A DNA stretch of 44,813 nt from Azospirillum melinis (GCF_013340935.1 NZ_WHOS01000058.1:1-44813); one strand, 5' to 3'. Shown: positions 17,196 through 24,543, numbered from the stretch's first letter. The notes: generated by a model from the letters alone, not told the origin. Numbers and translations: made by a program.

Positions 17196-17594
17196 TTGAC
17201 CAGTTCGGAAAACGGGCCGCGAACGCTTCTCGCCGTCGAGGAGCGGGTGAGCGTGCACAAGCGCACGCAGGTGACCGGAGCGGTTCACGCCCGCACCCTC
17301 AGCCACGAACACGAGCAGCCTGTCGAAGCCGACCTGTCGGTGGAGACGCTTGAGGTCGAGCGGGTCGCTGTCGGTCGCTTCGTCGATGGCCCGATCCCCG
17401 ACCGCCAGGACGGCGACACGACCGTCATCTCGGTGATCGAGGAGGTGGCGGTCGTGGAGGTCCGCCTGAAGCTGGTGGAAGAGGTTCGCATCACCCGCCA
17501 CACCACGAGCCGCAAGATGATCGACCACGTCACGGTGCGCCGTCAGGAGGTGGTCGTCGACCAGGACCCGCCACCGCACGCTCCCGCGGCCTGA
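17196..17594 (+). CDS. DUF2382/YsnF-like protein, short form
   Basis: A 132-residue protein matching the DUF2382 (YsnF/AvaK) pattern: LLAVEERVSVHKRTQVTGAV, EADLSVETLEVERVAVGRFV, VISVIEEVAVVEVRLKLVEE and a terminal HTTSRKMIDHVTVRRQEVVV. The family is linked to stress responses in bacteria but has no known biochemical activity. The start is probably TTG at 17196, because a perfect AGGAGG lies 8 bp upstream and no ATG fits. The rare start codon may limit expression. Confidence 0.75.
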   Translation: MTSSENGPRTLLAVEERVSVHKRTQVTGAVHARTLSHEHEQPVEADLSVETLEVERVAVGRFVDGPIPDRQDGDTTVISVIEEVAVVEVRLKLVEEVRITRHTTSRKMIDHVTVRRQEVVVDQDPPPHAPAA

Positions 17595-17649
17595 GCGGCA
17601 TGACTTACCTCAAGACCCTGAAATACTTTAAATCCTACTGGAGAATATC

Positions 17650-18378
17650 ATGAGCACGATCGTCGTCGGACTTTACAAGGAAAGCGGTTCCGCCAAGAAG
17701 GCCTTCCAGGCATTGGTCGCGGCGGGCTGCCAGAAAGCGGACATCGAGACCTTCGGCGGCGCCGACAGCGCCGACAAAGCGGCCCAGGGTCTGCTGGAGC
17801 ACGGCTTCGACAAGGAACTGGCCGAGCAGTATGGCGCGGCCATCCGGCAGGGCCACACCCTGGTGGCGGCCGACATCGCCGACCAGGATGCCGACGCGGC
17901 GGAAGCCATCCTCGACGAGAATGGATCCGTCGACCTGCCCACCCCCTCGGCGGCGGGTAAGCCGGCCCAGAAGGCGGCCAACGGCGGCAGCGTCGAGCAG
18001 GAGACCCTCCAGTCGGTGAAGGAGGAGGTTGAGATCGGCAAGCGCCGGGTCGCCAAGGGCGGGGTGAAGGCCACGTCGGAGGTCACCGAGACGCCGGTCC
18101 GGGAAACCGTGACGCTGCGCGACGAAACGGTGGATGTGGAACACCGCAAGGTCGACCGGCCTCTGAGCGCCGACGAGGAGAAGGCCGCCTTCGGCGAGAA
18201 GACCATCGAGCTGACGGCGACCTCCGAAAAGCCGGAGATCACCAAGGAGGCCCGCGTCGTCGAAGAGGTCGTTCTGTCCAAGACGGCGTCCGAACAGGAA
18301 AAGACCGTGGAGGCCGTCGCCCGCCGCACCGATGTCAAGGTGGAGCCGGTCGGCGGCAAGGCGGGCAACAAGCGCTGA
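17650..18378 (+). CDS. DUF2382/YsnF-like stress protein with N-terminal YflT-like domain
   Basis: A 242-residue protein. Residues 1-95 resemble the general-stress YflT-like domain (STIVVGLYKESGSAKKAFQA, GGADSADKAAQGLLEHGFD). After a linker, residues ~118-230 form the DUF2382 domain (VKEEVEIGKRRVAKGGVKAT, RETVTLRDETVDVEHRKVDR, EARVVEEVVLSKTA). This two-domain arrangement is typical of YsnF-type stress proteins; the molecular function is unknown. A GGAG element precedes the ATG. It pairs with the shorter DUF2382 gene upstream, probably in the same operon. Confidence 0.82.
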   Translation: MSTIVVGLYKESGSAKKAFQALVAAGCQKADIETFGGADSADKAAQGLLEHGFDKELAEQYGAAIRQGHTLVAADIADQDADAAEAILDENGSVDLPTPSAAGKPAQKAANGGSVEQETLQSVKEEVEIGKRRVAKGGVKATSEVTETPVRETVTLRDETVDVEHRKVDRPLSADEEKAAFGEKTIELTATSEKPEITKEARVVEEVVLSKTASEQEKTVEAVARRTDVKVEPVGGKAGNKR

Positions 18379-18431
18379 TTTGAAAAGCGCATGAAAACTG
18401 CGGACCTGAACCGCACATGAGGACGACAAGA

Positions 18432-18482
18432 CAGCCTTCGCCTTGGTCACAACCATCTCGGTTGTGGTCGAGGCGAAGGCTG
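18432..18482. terminator. Long two-part hairpin after the DUF2382 operon
   Basis: A 12-bp perfect stem (CAGCCTTCGCCT/AGGCGAAGGCTG) encloses a 7-bp perfect stem (CACAACC/GGTTGTG) with a 5-base loop, the two separated by a 4x4 internal mismatch. It starts 54 bp after the stop codon at 18378. It could stop transcription or protect the mRNA end, but no T-run follows directly. The rest of 18379-18773 holds no convincing gene. Confidence 0.55.
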
Positions 18483-18773
18483 ATCTGCCGAATGCCTCCA
18501 GAAGAACGCCGGCTCTTGCAAGTTCTGGAAAGATGCTGGACGACGGGGACAGTGCGATCCGCTCTTGCAGGTTGTCAGTCCTCCAAAAAACCATCCTTAA
18601 TATTAATTGAAAAGTCCTTGTTCAATCACCAGATAAATTCTTCTGAGGCCACTCCAGGCTCTCTTCTTCATGCTGATGTTTCCAGGTCTGAAGCTCTTCC
18701 TGGCGTGACTCGATCCAGACGGCATGATCGCCGCCGTCTTTGCCGACAGACCGGCCCAGATCGGAGAGCACCC

Positions 18774-19097
18774 ATGGATGCCAGGACAAGGCTCGCCTTC
18801 TTCATCTTGAAAACGCATTCCGGCTGGATTGTCCGGGCGGACGGCTTCGTCTATCCGCCCTGCACAACCCAAGCCGATGCGTTCGCCAAAGCCATTCGCG
18901 AAGCCAGAGCAGCGGAACGCCTCGGCTTCGCCAGCGTCGTGCTGGCACAATCGGCGGCGGGGGAACCCTGTTCTGTCCGCTGGTCCTGTGCCGGCGCCGC
19001 CGGAGTGCCAAGGGCAGACACCGAAACTCTGCAATCGGCAATTCCGCCCATGGCGGGCATCCCGCTGTTCGCACACCGACCGGAGGACCGCCGATGA
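18774..19097 (+). CDS. Hypothetical protein (107 aa), first of a three-gene cluster
   Basis: A 107-residue protein starting MDARTRLAFFILKTHSGWIV, followed by DGFVYPPCTTQADAFAKAIR and a helix-rich middle. The aromatic strand, Gly-Trp turn and later Ala-rich helix resemble short DUF2188-like proteins, and the protein at 19338-19685 has the same opening pattern. No function is known. A GGAG site lies 7-10 bases before the ATG at 18774. The stop overlaps the next start (ATGA), indicating an operon. Confidence 0.6.
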   Translation: MDARTRLAFFILKTHSGWIVRADGFVYPPCTTQADAFAKAIREARAAERLGFASVVLAQSAAGEPCSVRWSCAGAAGVPRADTETLQSAIPPMAGIPLFAHRPEDRR

Positions 19098-19333
19098 CCA
19101 CCCTGTTCCACTCCATCGACGGGCGATACCCCCAAGGCGCCGACGTGCTGCGTGAACAGCTGCGCTGGGGGGACGCCGAACGCCGTTGGCATCCGGCACC
19201 CCACAACGATCCATCCGGCCGGCTGCCACCTGGCTACCCACCGCCGGGCCACGCCTGCCTACCGCAGGGCGCCCTGCTGACCCGTCTCACCATGGCTTGT
19301 GCCGCGGTCGGCACGACCGCCACGAAAGGGTGA
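19094..19333 (+). CDS. Hypothetical protein (79 aa), translationally coupled
   Basis: A 79-residue protein (TTLFHSIDGRYPQGADVLRE, then a Pro/Gly-rich middle and a short hydrophobic end). GGAGG lies 8-12 bases before the ATG, and the start overlaps the upstream stop by 4 bp. No family is recognised. Its existence is supported mainly by this tight packing between two better-supported genes. Confidence 0.5.
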   Translation: MTTLFHSIDGRYPQGADVLREQLRWGDAERRWHPAPHNDPSGRLPPGYPPPGHACLPQGALLTRLTMACAAVGTTATKG

Positions 19334-19337
19334 CCCC

Positions 19338-19685
19338 ATGAGCCTTGTGGCCCATTACATCGTGTCATTCCAAGCGGATGGCTGGTTCATCATGCTTGAA
19401 GGGGAGCGCTACGGCCCCTTTCTCGACGGTCAGGTCAGCGCCCTCATCGTCGCGGTACAGGCCGCCAACCATGCCGGAAAGGATGGGCACGATGCCCGTG
19501 TTCTGCTGCACACGAAGGACGGAGGCGTCTCCACCGCCTGGATCTTCGGCACCGACAGCTACCCGTCACCCTGGGTGGAGGAACTGCATCGGATCGCCTT
19601 GCTGCCGCGCCGGGAGCGTGCCCGCGCGTCTGTCCCTCCGGGTCCCTCGATGACGCTGGATGTTGCGGTCGCCGGTCAGGCGTGA
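19338..19685 (+). CDS. Hypothetical protein (115 aa), DUF2188-like pattern
   Basis: A 115-residue protein with SLVAHYIVSFQADGWFIMLE, GERYGPFLDGQVSALIVAVQ and a later strand-rich segment. The pattern strand, Gly-Trp, YGP, then helix is like that of DUF2188-type proteins and parallels the 107-residue protein at 18774. Function unknown. It starts 4 bp after the preceding stop and closes the small operon. It is convergent with the transglutaminase-like gene. Confidence 0.6.
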   Translation: MSLVAHYIVSFQADGWFIMLEGERYGPFLDGQVSALIVAVQAANHAGKDGHDARVLLHTKDGGVSTAWIFGTDSYPSPWVEELHRIALLPRRERARASVPPGPSMTLDVAVAGQA

Positions 19686-19722
19686 CCGGACGGCGATGCC
19701 CACGGGCAGAGGGGGTGGGGAA

Positions 19723-20532
19723 TCAGGTGGCCACCTCATCCGTCCAGACCTGGAACTCCGTCAGCGTGTTGGGGCCGAAGGTGTGGGTGAGCGGCACGTC
19801 GGCCGCGTCGCGCCCCTGCGCGATCAGGGTGCGCCCGATCCGGGGGGCATTGTTCCGCGGGTCGAAGACATGCCAGCGGCCGCCCAGATACACCTCCATC
19901 CAGGCCGCGAAATCCATCGGCGCATAAGGCGGCGGCAGACCGATGTCGCTGATGTAGCCGGTGCAGTAGCGCGCGGGAATGTTCATCGCGCGGCAGAAGG
20001 CGATGGCGAGATGGGCGTAGTCGCGGCAGACCCCGCGCTTTTCGGCATAGGTCTGGGCGGCAGTCCGCGTCGGACGCGAATGCTCGTAGCCGAAGGTCAC
20101 ATGGCTGTGGACGAAGTCGCAGATCGCCTGAACCCGTGCCCAGCCCGGCGCGGTGCCCGAGAACAGCCGCCAAGCCTCATCCGACAGGACATCGGTCTCG
20201 CAATAGCGGCTGCCCAGCAGGAACAGCAGGGTGTCGGCCGGCAATTCATCGACACGGTGCTGGACGGCGCCGGGCTCGGCCGGATCCGGCACTCCACTGT
20301 CGCGGATGATGCTGTCGGCCCCGATGGTGACCAGGCCGGCGGGCGCCACCAGCCGGCTGCACCAGTTGCCGAAACTGTCGCGGTAGCCCTGGATCGGCAC
20401 CGGAACGCTGGTGACGATATGGTCGGGACGCTCCAGGTCGCCGACGCGCATGTAATGCACGTTCAGCATCACGATCATCGGCGTGGGGGCGGGAAAGCTG
20501 AAATTCAACTGATAACCCAAGCGTATGCGCAT
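19723..20532 (-). CDS. Transglutaminase-like (papain-fold) protein
   Basis: A 269-residue protein of the bacterial transglutaminase-like family (COG1305 type). The N-terminal ~110 residues match the associated beta-rich domain (IRLGYQLNFSFPAPTPMIVM). The core carries the Cys motif KRGVCRDYAHLAIAFCRAM. Further on, MDFAAWMEVYLGGRWHVFDP has Ala just before AW where many members have the catalytic His, while the later Asp (FDP) is kept. It may be a protease-like, structural or inactive member; some relatives in alphaproteobacteria also lack this His. No signal peptide is seen. It is monocistronic on the minus strand, in the stress cargo. Confidence 0.82.
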   Translation of the reverse strand: MRIRLGYQLNFSFPAPTPMIVMLNVHYMRVGDLERPDHIVTSVPVPIQGYRDSFGNWCSRLVAPAGLVTIGADSIIRDSGVPDPAEPGAVQHRVDELPADTLLFLLGSRYCETDVLSDEAWRLFSGTAPGWARVQAICDFVHSHVTFGYEHSRPTRTAAQTYAEKRGVCRDYAHLAIAFCRAMNIPARYCTGYISDIGLPPPYAPMDFAAWMEVYLGGRWHVFDPRNNAPRIGRTLIAQGRDAADVPLTHTFGPNTLTEFQVWTDEVAT

Positions 20533-20872
20533 GATGGCCTTCCGATGAAAAGACGTGCCGGTGACATACCGGTGCGTGTCGGCGCCGATCAGTAGCTGGA
20601 GGGAAAGGGGCAGGAATCCGGCTCTATGAGTGCGGACGTCCGGCCCCGGTTCCGGGATCGAAGGCTGACGCTGGGTGGTAACGGTCTCGCAACCGGAGCA
20701 ACCGGCAGTTATGGTATCGAGTACAAGAGCGCGTTGAAGCGCTGTTGTGCCTTCTAGCTGTCAAGACAGAACTGTCTGCATCGTCGCGCCCGGTACACTC
20801 AAGGTCCTTTGACCGCGCTTGGTGATAGCTTCCGAAAGGTACGCCTGGGTCATCGCGCGGTTCCTGGTTTTT
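20533..20872. other. Intergenic region without a recognisable gene
   Basis: About 340 bp upstream of the transglutaminase-like gene and downstream of the receiver gene. It should contain the promoter of the former and the end of the latter's transcript. I see no convincing coding sequence or strong hairpin. Confidence 0.5.
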
Positions 20873-21253
20873 TCATCGATCAGTTGTCGTCTCCTGGCGG
20901 GGCAGGAGAGATCTGACGTGATGAACCAATGTGGAAAGACTGTAGGGCTTGCGCAGGACGATCAGCCGTCCCGGCACCTCCTGCGGAATGTATTCGCTGT
21001 AGCCGGTCATGATGATGACCGGCAACTCGGCGTTCCGACGCCGGATCATTCGGATCAGAGCCTCGCCGCCCATGACAGGCATCCGCATGTCGGTCAACAA
21101 AATGGCAGCAGGATCCTTTTCATCAACCTCCAGCGCCTGCACCCCATTTTGAGTGAGGGTGACCCGGTAGCCTTCAGCCTCGAGGAACTCTGCCAACGCT
21201 GTCGCCGTAAGATTTTCATCCTCGGCGATGAGAAGGTGAGGATGATTGAGCAT
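20873..21253 (-). CDS. Stand-alone response regulator receiver domain
   Basis: A 126-residue CheY-like receiver with no output domain. Acidic pocket residues are at 11-13 (EDE), the phospho-acceptor is Asp55 in LLTDMRMPVMGG, the conserved Thr is in VIIMTGYS, and the Lys in VLRKPYS. Such single-domain regulators act by protein-protein contact in phosphorelays or on stress-response partners. The start is ATG 21253 (MLNHPHLLIAEDEN); a start 18 bp upstream would add a non-conserved leader. The HWE-type kinase at 15051-16244 in the same transposon is a plausible partner, though the genes are 4.6 kb apart. Confidence 0.88.
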   Translation of the reverse strand: MLNHPHLLIAEDENLTATALAEFLEAEGYRVTLTQNGVQALEVDEKDPAAILLTDMRMPVMGGEALIRMIRRRNAELPVIIMTGYSEYIPQEVPGRLIVLRKPYSLSTLVHHVRSLLPRQETTTDR

Positions 21254-21413
21254 GCTTCGATACCAACACACCCGGAATGATTTGGACAGCCATTAATGCT
21301 CATGTGCCGCTCTCAGAGCGGAAACCTGCATGGCTCTTTTGCTCCAGGAGCGCTTTATTGCAGCGGCAATGGCGACAACGTTGCCTTAGCGCGACCGGCG
21401 TGAAGCGTTTGCT

Positions 21414-21617
21414 TCAAACGATCTGCTGTAATATCATCCGACGGCAGGCCGTCACCGCGTCGCAAGACACTCCCTGGTCGCTGGGCTGACCACCGCCACG
21501 AAGACCGAGGAGTGCGCCGTTCCCGATCCAGGAAATGGCGATGCACCGCAGGGCAGGTTCCCTCCATGCAGCGGCACTTCCATACGCTTCGAAAGACGTA
21601 TCGCACATGATTTCCAT
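21414..21617 (-). CDS. Possible small protein (67 aa), weakly supported
   Basis: A minus-strand reading frame from ATG 21617 (MEIMCDTSFEAYGSAAAWRE) with GC-rich third positions. It also has a GTG start at 21635 preceded by GGAG. No family is recognised. The region 21254-21692 is otherwise empty, so it may be real or chance. Confidence 0.3.
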   Translation of the reverse strand: MEIMCDTSFEAYGSAAAWREPALRCIAISWIGNGALLGLRGGGQPSDQGVSCDAVTACRRMILQQIV

Positions 21618-21692
21618 CACCCGGACGGAAATCACTCCATCATCACTTCGGAATGTCTAAAATATTGACCGCTCCAGATCGGCGTGAACACA

Positions 21693-22022
21693 ATGCCGGA
21701 GAAGCCACTCATCTGCCGATTTTCGGTGAAACTCGACGGAGAGTTCCATACGGTCACGGCCTCTATTCATCTCGACGTCCCTACATTCGTGAGATTTGAG
21801 ATGAATGCTCCATCAGGCAATTCCCCATCCATGGTTGTGGCCATGTGGAGTGACGGGCAATGGAATGTCTTCGAGGGTGATCGAAGTGCCGACCCACGGC
21901 ACCTGCTGGCCATCACCCTGGCCTTCGGCACAATGACCTTTGGTCCTCCTGGCGGTGATTGGCTGCTTGTTCGGGATCTCCTGATCAACCTCACCCAGTC
22001 GGCTGTGGTTCATTACCGCTGA
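21693..22022 (+). CDS. Hypothetical protein (109 aa) near the transposon's right end
   Basis: A 109-residue protein with alternating strands (PLICRFSVKLDGEFHTVTAS, FVRFEMNAP) and a later WSDGQWNVFEGDRSADPRHL. It looks like a small globular beta-rich domain. No family is recognised. ATG at 21693 is chosen over GTG at 21684. It is the last cargo gene, ending 207 bp inside the right end. Confidence 0.5.
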   Translation: MPEKPLICRFSVKLDGEFHTVTASIHLDVPTFVRFEMNAPSGNSPSMVVAMWSDGQWNVFEGDRSADPRHLLAITLAFGTMTFGPPGGDWLLVRDLLINLTQSAVVHYR

Positions 22023-22205
22023 CGGGCGCCGGTGGCGATGCCAGGACTGCGCACCCCGAGCATCAGGCTCATAAACTCGTGGATCGTCGGTCTGCAATTG
22101 AAAGGTTTCCCCAAGAAAAATCCTTTTCATTACAGTGGCCTACGACTGCAACCCGATCGACTCAGCCTGACCGGGGCACTTATTTTGACGCCCAAATCTT
22201 GCAAA

Positions 22206-22229
22206 GAAAATTTTCAAAAGAAAGCGACA
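22206..22229 (-). repeat. Right terminal inverted repeat of the transposon
   Basis: Read on the minus strand, this begins TGTCGCTTTC and matches the left end (6132-6155) at 21 of 24 positions. It is followed directly by CATGG at 22230-22234, the second copy of the target duplication. Confidence 0.95.
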
Positions 22230-22234
22230 CATGG
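22230..22234. repeat. Target-site duplication CATGG, right copy
   Basis: This is identical to 6127-6131 on the other side of the transposon and sits directly against the right inverted repeat. Confidence 0.95.
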
Positions 22235-22578
22235 GCTTCCTCCATCCGGGCGAGCGCCCCGTCCATGCCGGTCGGAGCGAATGCGGACGGGACGGGATCG
22301 GACAGCATCTGCCGCATCAGGTCGAGGGCCAGCATGGTGGCTCCCCAGTCGCGCAGCGCACGCGCGGGCACCTGGGCCAGCAGAGTGCGCAGGCGGTTGG
22401 GATCGACGCGGCGCCCCTGACTGTCGGCAATCTCGGCAACGGCCTCGACCCGCGACCGATGCAGCCAAGCCGCCAGAACCGGACTGCCGGTGGTTGCCTG
22501 GGCCAGCCGCCCGACAGCCTTGGCAGCCCGCTCCAATGGACCGAGAAGGAGGAGAGGTTCGGGAAGGCGCGAATTCAT
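22230..22578 (-). pseudogene. N-terminal fragment of the gene interrupted by the transposon
   Basis: From ATG 22578 the minus strand encodes about 116 native residues (LLLLGPLERAAKAVGRLAQA, LHRSRVEAVAEIADSQGRRV, LRTLLAQVP) before entering the transposon end, where 17 foreign residues follow to a stop at 22180. Joining base 22230 to base 6126 continues in the same frame into the fragment at 5414, giving a 353-residue protein. Its N-terminal pattern (LERA..A.GRL.QA, then a short strand pair with DSQGRRVD and a helix) is close in layout to the 410-residue protein inside the transposon. The intact gene was divergent from the serine recombinase at 22927, so it probably served that recombinase. Confidence 0.88.
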
Positions 22579-22593
22579 TATTTATATATATCA

Positions 22594-22643
22594 GTGTATT
22601 GTGGATTTTTGATATCCAAATAACCGAAACCTGTCCAATACAC
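22594..22643. promoter_or_regulatory. Inverted repeat between interrupted gene and serine recombinase
   Basis: GTGTATTG at 22594-22601 and CAATACAC at 22636-22643 are perfect inverted copies with 34 bp between them, in an AT-rich part of the 348-bp divergent region. This could be an operator or part of a recombination (res) site. No other gene is visible in 22579-22926. Confidence 0.45.
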
Positions 22644-22926
22644 CCGATGCTGAAAAACAGGGCTTCCAACCGCCTCCGGTCGGTGCAAGTCAAAGCGCGG
22701 GACATTTGGTGCTTATGATGACGGCCCCCGCCCTGCCGGCGGTCTCCTGGCCTTTTGTCGCGCACCGGATGCCGGAACCCGGAACCAAGATACCGGCGCT
22801 GCGATCCGGGGCAGCTTCCCAACCCGCACCCTGCCTCCATGTTCATCCGGGTGGATGAAACCGACTTATATTCTGTACAAAGAGCCCAACAGGCAGGTCT
22901 CCGCCCGGATTGCTCAGGACACCCCG

Positions 22927-23838
22927 ATGGCCCTCGTCGCCTACGCCCGCGTCTCCACCGAAGACCAATCCACCGACTCCCAGCTGCTCGCCCTGCGGCA
23001 GGCCGGCTGCACGACCATCTTCGAGGAACAGGCGTCGGGAGGCGACCGTGACCGGCCGGTACTGGCCAAGGCGCTCGCCAGCCTGAAGAAAGGCGACACG
23101 CTGGTGGTGGCGCGCATCGACCGGCTGGCACGCTCGCTGTTCCATCTGCTGGAGGTGATCGACGGGCTGGGACAGCGCGGCGTCGCCTTCAAGTCGCTGA
23201 GCGATCCGATCGACACCACCAGCCCGCAGGGACGCTTTGCTTTGCAGGTCCTCGGTGCCGCGGCCGAGCTGGAACGTGCGCTGATCCGCGAGCGCTCGGT
23301 CGCCGGGCTCAGGGCCGCGGTGGCCAGAGGGAAGGAGCCCGGCAATCCCGGCCTGCGCCGACGGGACCCTGCGGCGCTGGAAAGGGCACGGCAGGGCCGC
23401 GAGACCGCTCGCGACGAGCTGGTCGTCGCGCATGCCCAGGAGTTCCTGCCGACCGTCGAGGCACTGCGCCCGACCGCAGCATGGGATCAGGTCGTGCGGG
23501 CGTTGAAGGCGCAGGGGCGGACCCGGCCGTGGGATCGCAAGCCATGGACGCCCAACAGCCTGATCCGCGCCGTTCGCCGGCTGGCCGCAGCGGGACTGGT
23601 TCGTCAGACCATTCTCGATGCGGCGCCCAAGCGGGTCGACAGCACCGACCTCATGCTGATGGTGGCGGGGCTGGCGCGGGCCGAACCCGGCATCACGCTC
23701 GATGGCATCGCACGCCGGCTGCAAAGCATGGGGCAGCGCACGCCGCGCGGTGGCCTGCGCTGGAGCCGGTCGTCGGTGAAGACCCTGTTGGATCGCGCCA
23801 AGGATCAGGGGCTGGTGCGAGGATCGGAGGGCGGGTAG
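22927..23838 (+). CDS. Serine recombinase with extended C-terminus
   Basis: A 303-residue serine recombinase. The catalytic domain opens MALVAYARVSTEDQSTDSQ with nucleophile Ser10. The conserved arginines follow in SGGDRDRPVL, DRLARSL and ERALIRERS. After about residue 140 a long C-terminal part ends in a recombinase-type helix-turn-helix (ITLDGIARRLQSMGQRTPRG, WSRSSVKTLLDRA). It is longer than a typical Tn3-type resolvase (~185 residues) and shorter than large serine integrases, matching plasmid-borne 'recombinase family' proteins of alphaproteobacteria. ATG 22927 is chosen because the domain starts exactly there, although the frame extends upstream to 22855. It is divergent from the interrupted winged-helix-like gene and convergent with the lysozyme gene. 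Confidence 0.9.
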   Translation: MALVAYARVSTEDQSTDSQLLALRQAGCTTIFEEQASGGDRDRPVLAKALASLKKGDTLVVARIDRLARSLFHLLEVIDGLGQRGVAFKSLSDPIDTTSPQGRFALQVLGAAAELERALIRERSVAGLRAAVARGKEPGNPGLRRRDPAALERARQGRETARDELVVAHAQEFLPTVEALRPTAAWDQVVRALKAQGRTRPWDRKPWTPNSLIRAVRRLAAAGLVRQTILDAAPKRVDSTDLMLMVAGLARAEPGITLDGIARRLQSMGQRTPRGGLRWSRSSVKTLLDRAKDQGLVRGSEGG

Positions 23839-23902
23839 CGGGCGGGCAGTCTTCTGTATTCCGGCTTGGCGGCAGGACCGGCGACGAGGGGAAGGCAAGG
23901 GA

Positions 23903-24409
23903 TCACGCAGGATCGTCGAGGGCCTGCGGCATCGGATCGGCCGCGGCGATCCTGGTCAGGAACAGGTTGCGGCGGAACAGCAGGGCCTCGGCCTCCCGGC
24001 GCTTCACCAGACCTGGAAGTTGCGTTTTCCTGCCATTGACGGTGGCGTAGACCCAGCGGCCGAATTCGCCGGCGGCCCCCTCATGGTCACCCATGTTGAG
24101 ACGCTTCAGCAATGTGGAGGATTGGAAGTTCTCCCGTCCAAGATTGAAGACGAAGCTGGCGAGCGCGCCGCGCTGCCCGTCGGTCACCGGCACCGTCACC
24201 AGCCTGTCGACCACGGCCGCGGCGGCGGCGAGGTCGCGGGACAGCAGCGTTTCGGCCCGCTCAGCGGTGATGCTCTGTCCGAGCGTCACGCCGGCGGTGT
24301 GGCCGTAACCGATCGTCGGGATGCCGGCCGGGCAGAGATAGGCGTCGAGGGACAGACCTTCGAAATGCTTCACAAGGTCGATGGCGGCCTTGCAGATCGG
24401 ATCGGGCAT
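23903..24409 (-). CDS. GH24 lysozyme (phage endolysin)
   Basis: A 168-residue muramidase of the T4-like GH24 family, which cleaves peptidoglycan. The catalytic triad fits the E-8-D/C-5-T pattern: Glu17 (KHFEG), Cys26 and Thr32 (AYLCPAGIPTIGYGHT). The C-terminal signature GALASFVFNLG is also present. No signal peptide or SAR-type membrane anchor is visible, so a holin or another route would be needed, and no holin is seen here. ATG 24409 is chosen because the domain starts there. It is the last gene of the minus-strand tail cassette, 134 bp after the fibre gene. Confidence 0.88.
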   Translation of the reverse strand: MPDPICKAAIDLVKHFEGLSLDAYLCPAGIPTIGYGHTAGVTLGQSITAERAETLLSRDLAAAAAVVDRLVTVPVTDGQRGALASFVFNLGRENFQSSTLLKRLNMGDHEGAAGEFGRWVYATVNGRKTQLPGLVKRREAEALLFRRNLFLTRIAAADPMPQALDDPA

Positions 24410-24487
24410 TGATCGGGGCTCCCAGGCAATAGGTGGGGCGGTGGGTGGGGAGACAGGGGGAGATCGGATCCGCTGTAGCGGGGACAG

Positions 24488-24511
24488 GGTCCCGGGGATA
24501 GCCCCGGGACC
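24488..24511 (-). terminator. GC-rich hairpin between fibre and lysozyme genes
   Basis: GGTCCCGGGG and CCCCGGGACC form a perfect 10-bp stem with a 4-base loop, 33 bp after the fibre stop codon. No T-run follows, so it may be a pause or partial terminator that lowers lysozyme expression relative to the tail genes. Confidence 0.45.
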
Positions 24512-24543
24512 GCCCGCGTCGGGCCCCGCGTTAGGCCCCCGCG

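Larger units (their letters stand above)
6132..22229 (+). mobile_element. 16.1-kb Tn5053/Tn7-like (TniA-TniB-TniQ) transposon
   Basis: The element is 16,098 bp, bounded by inverted repeats that begin TGTCGCTTTC and by the direct duplication CATGG. It carries tniA, tniB and tniQ in an overlapping operon just inside the left end, the arrangement of Tn5053/Tn402. No serine resolvase tniR follows; instead there is a tyrosine recombinase divergent from a winged-helix-like gene. About 8.8 kb of cargo fills 13177-22022: ExoD, a sensor kinase, phasin-like and DUF2382 proteins, a transglutaminase-like protein, a receiver domain and small unknown proteins. Intact ends, an intact transposition operon and a perfect target duplication suggest fairly recent insertion. 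The element interrupts a minus-strand gene in codon 117. Confidence 0.95.

Noticed and set aside
6132..22229. Classical Tn7 (tnsABCDE) element
   Set aside because: No TnsA-type endonuclease is present and the operon has the TniA-TniB-TniQ form; it is better placed with Tn5053-like elements, although TniQ is long and TnsD-like.
6132..22229. CRISPR-associated transposon
   Set aside because: TniQ with Tn7-like proteins raised this possibility, but no cas genes, repeat-spacer array or guide-like repeat is visible between the ends.
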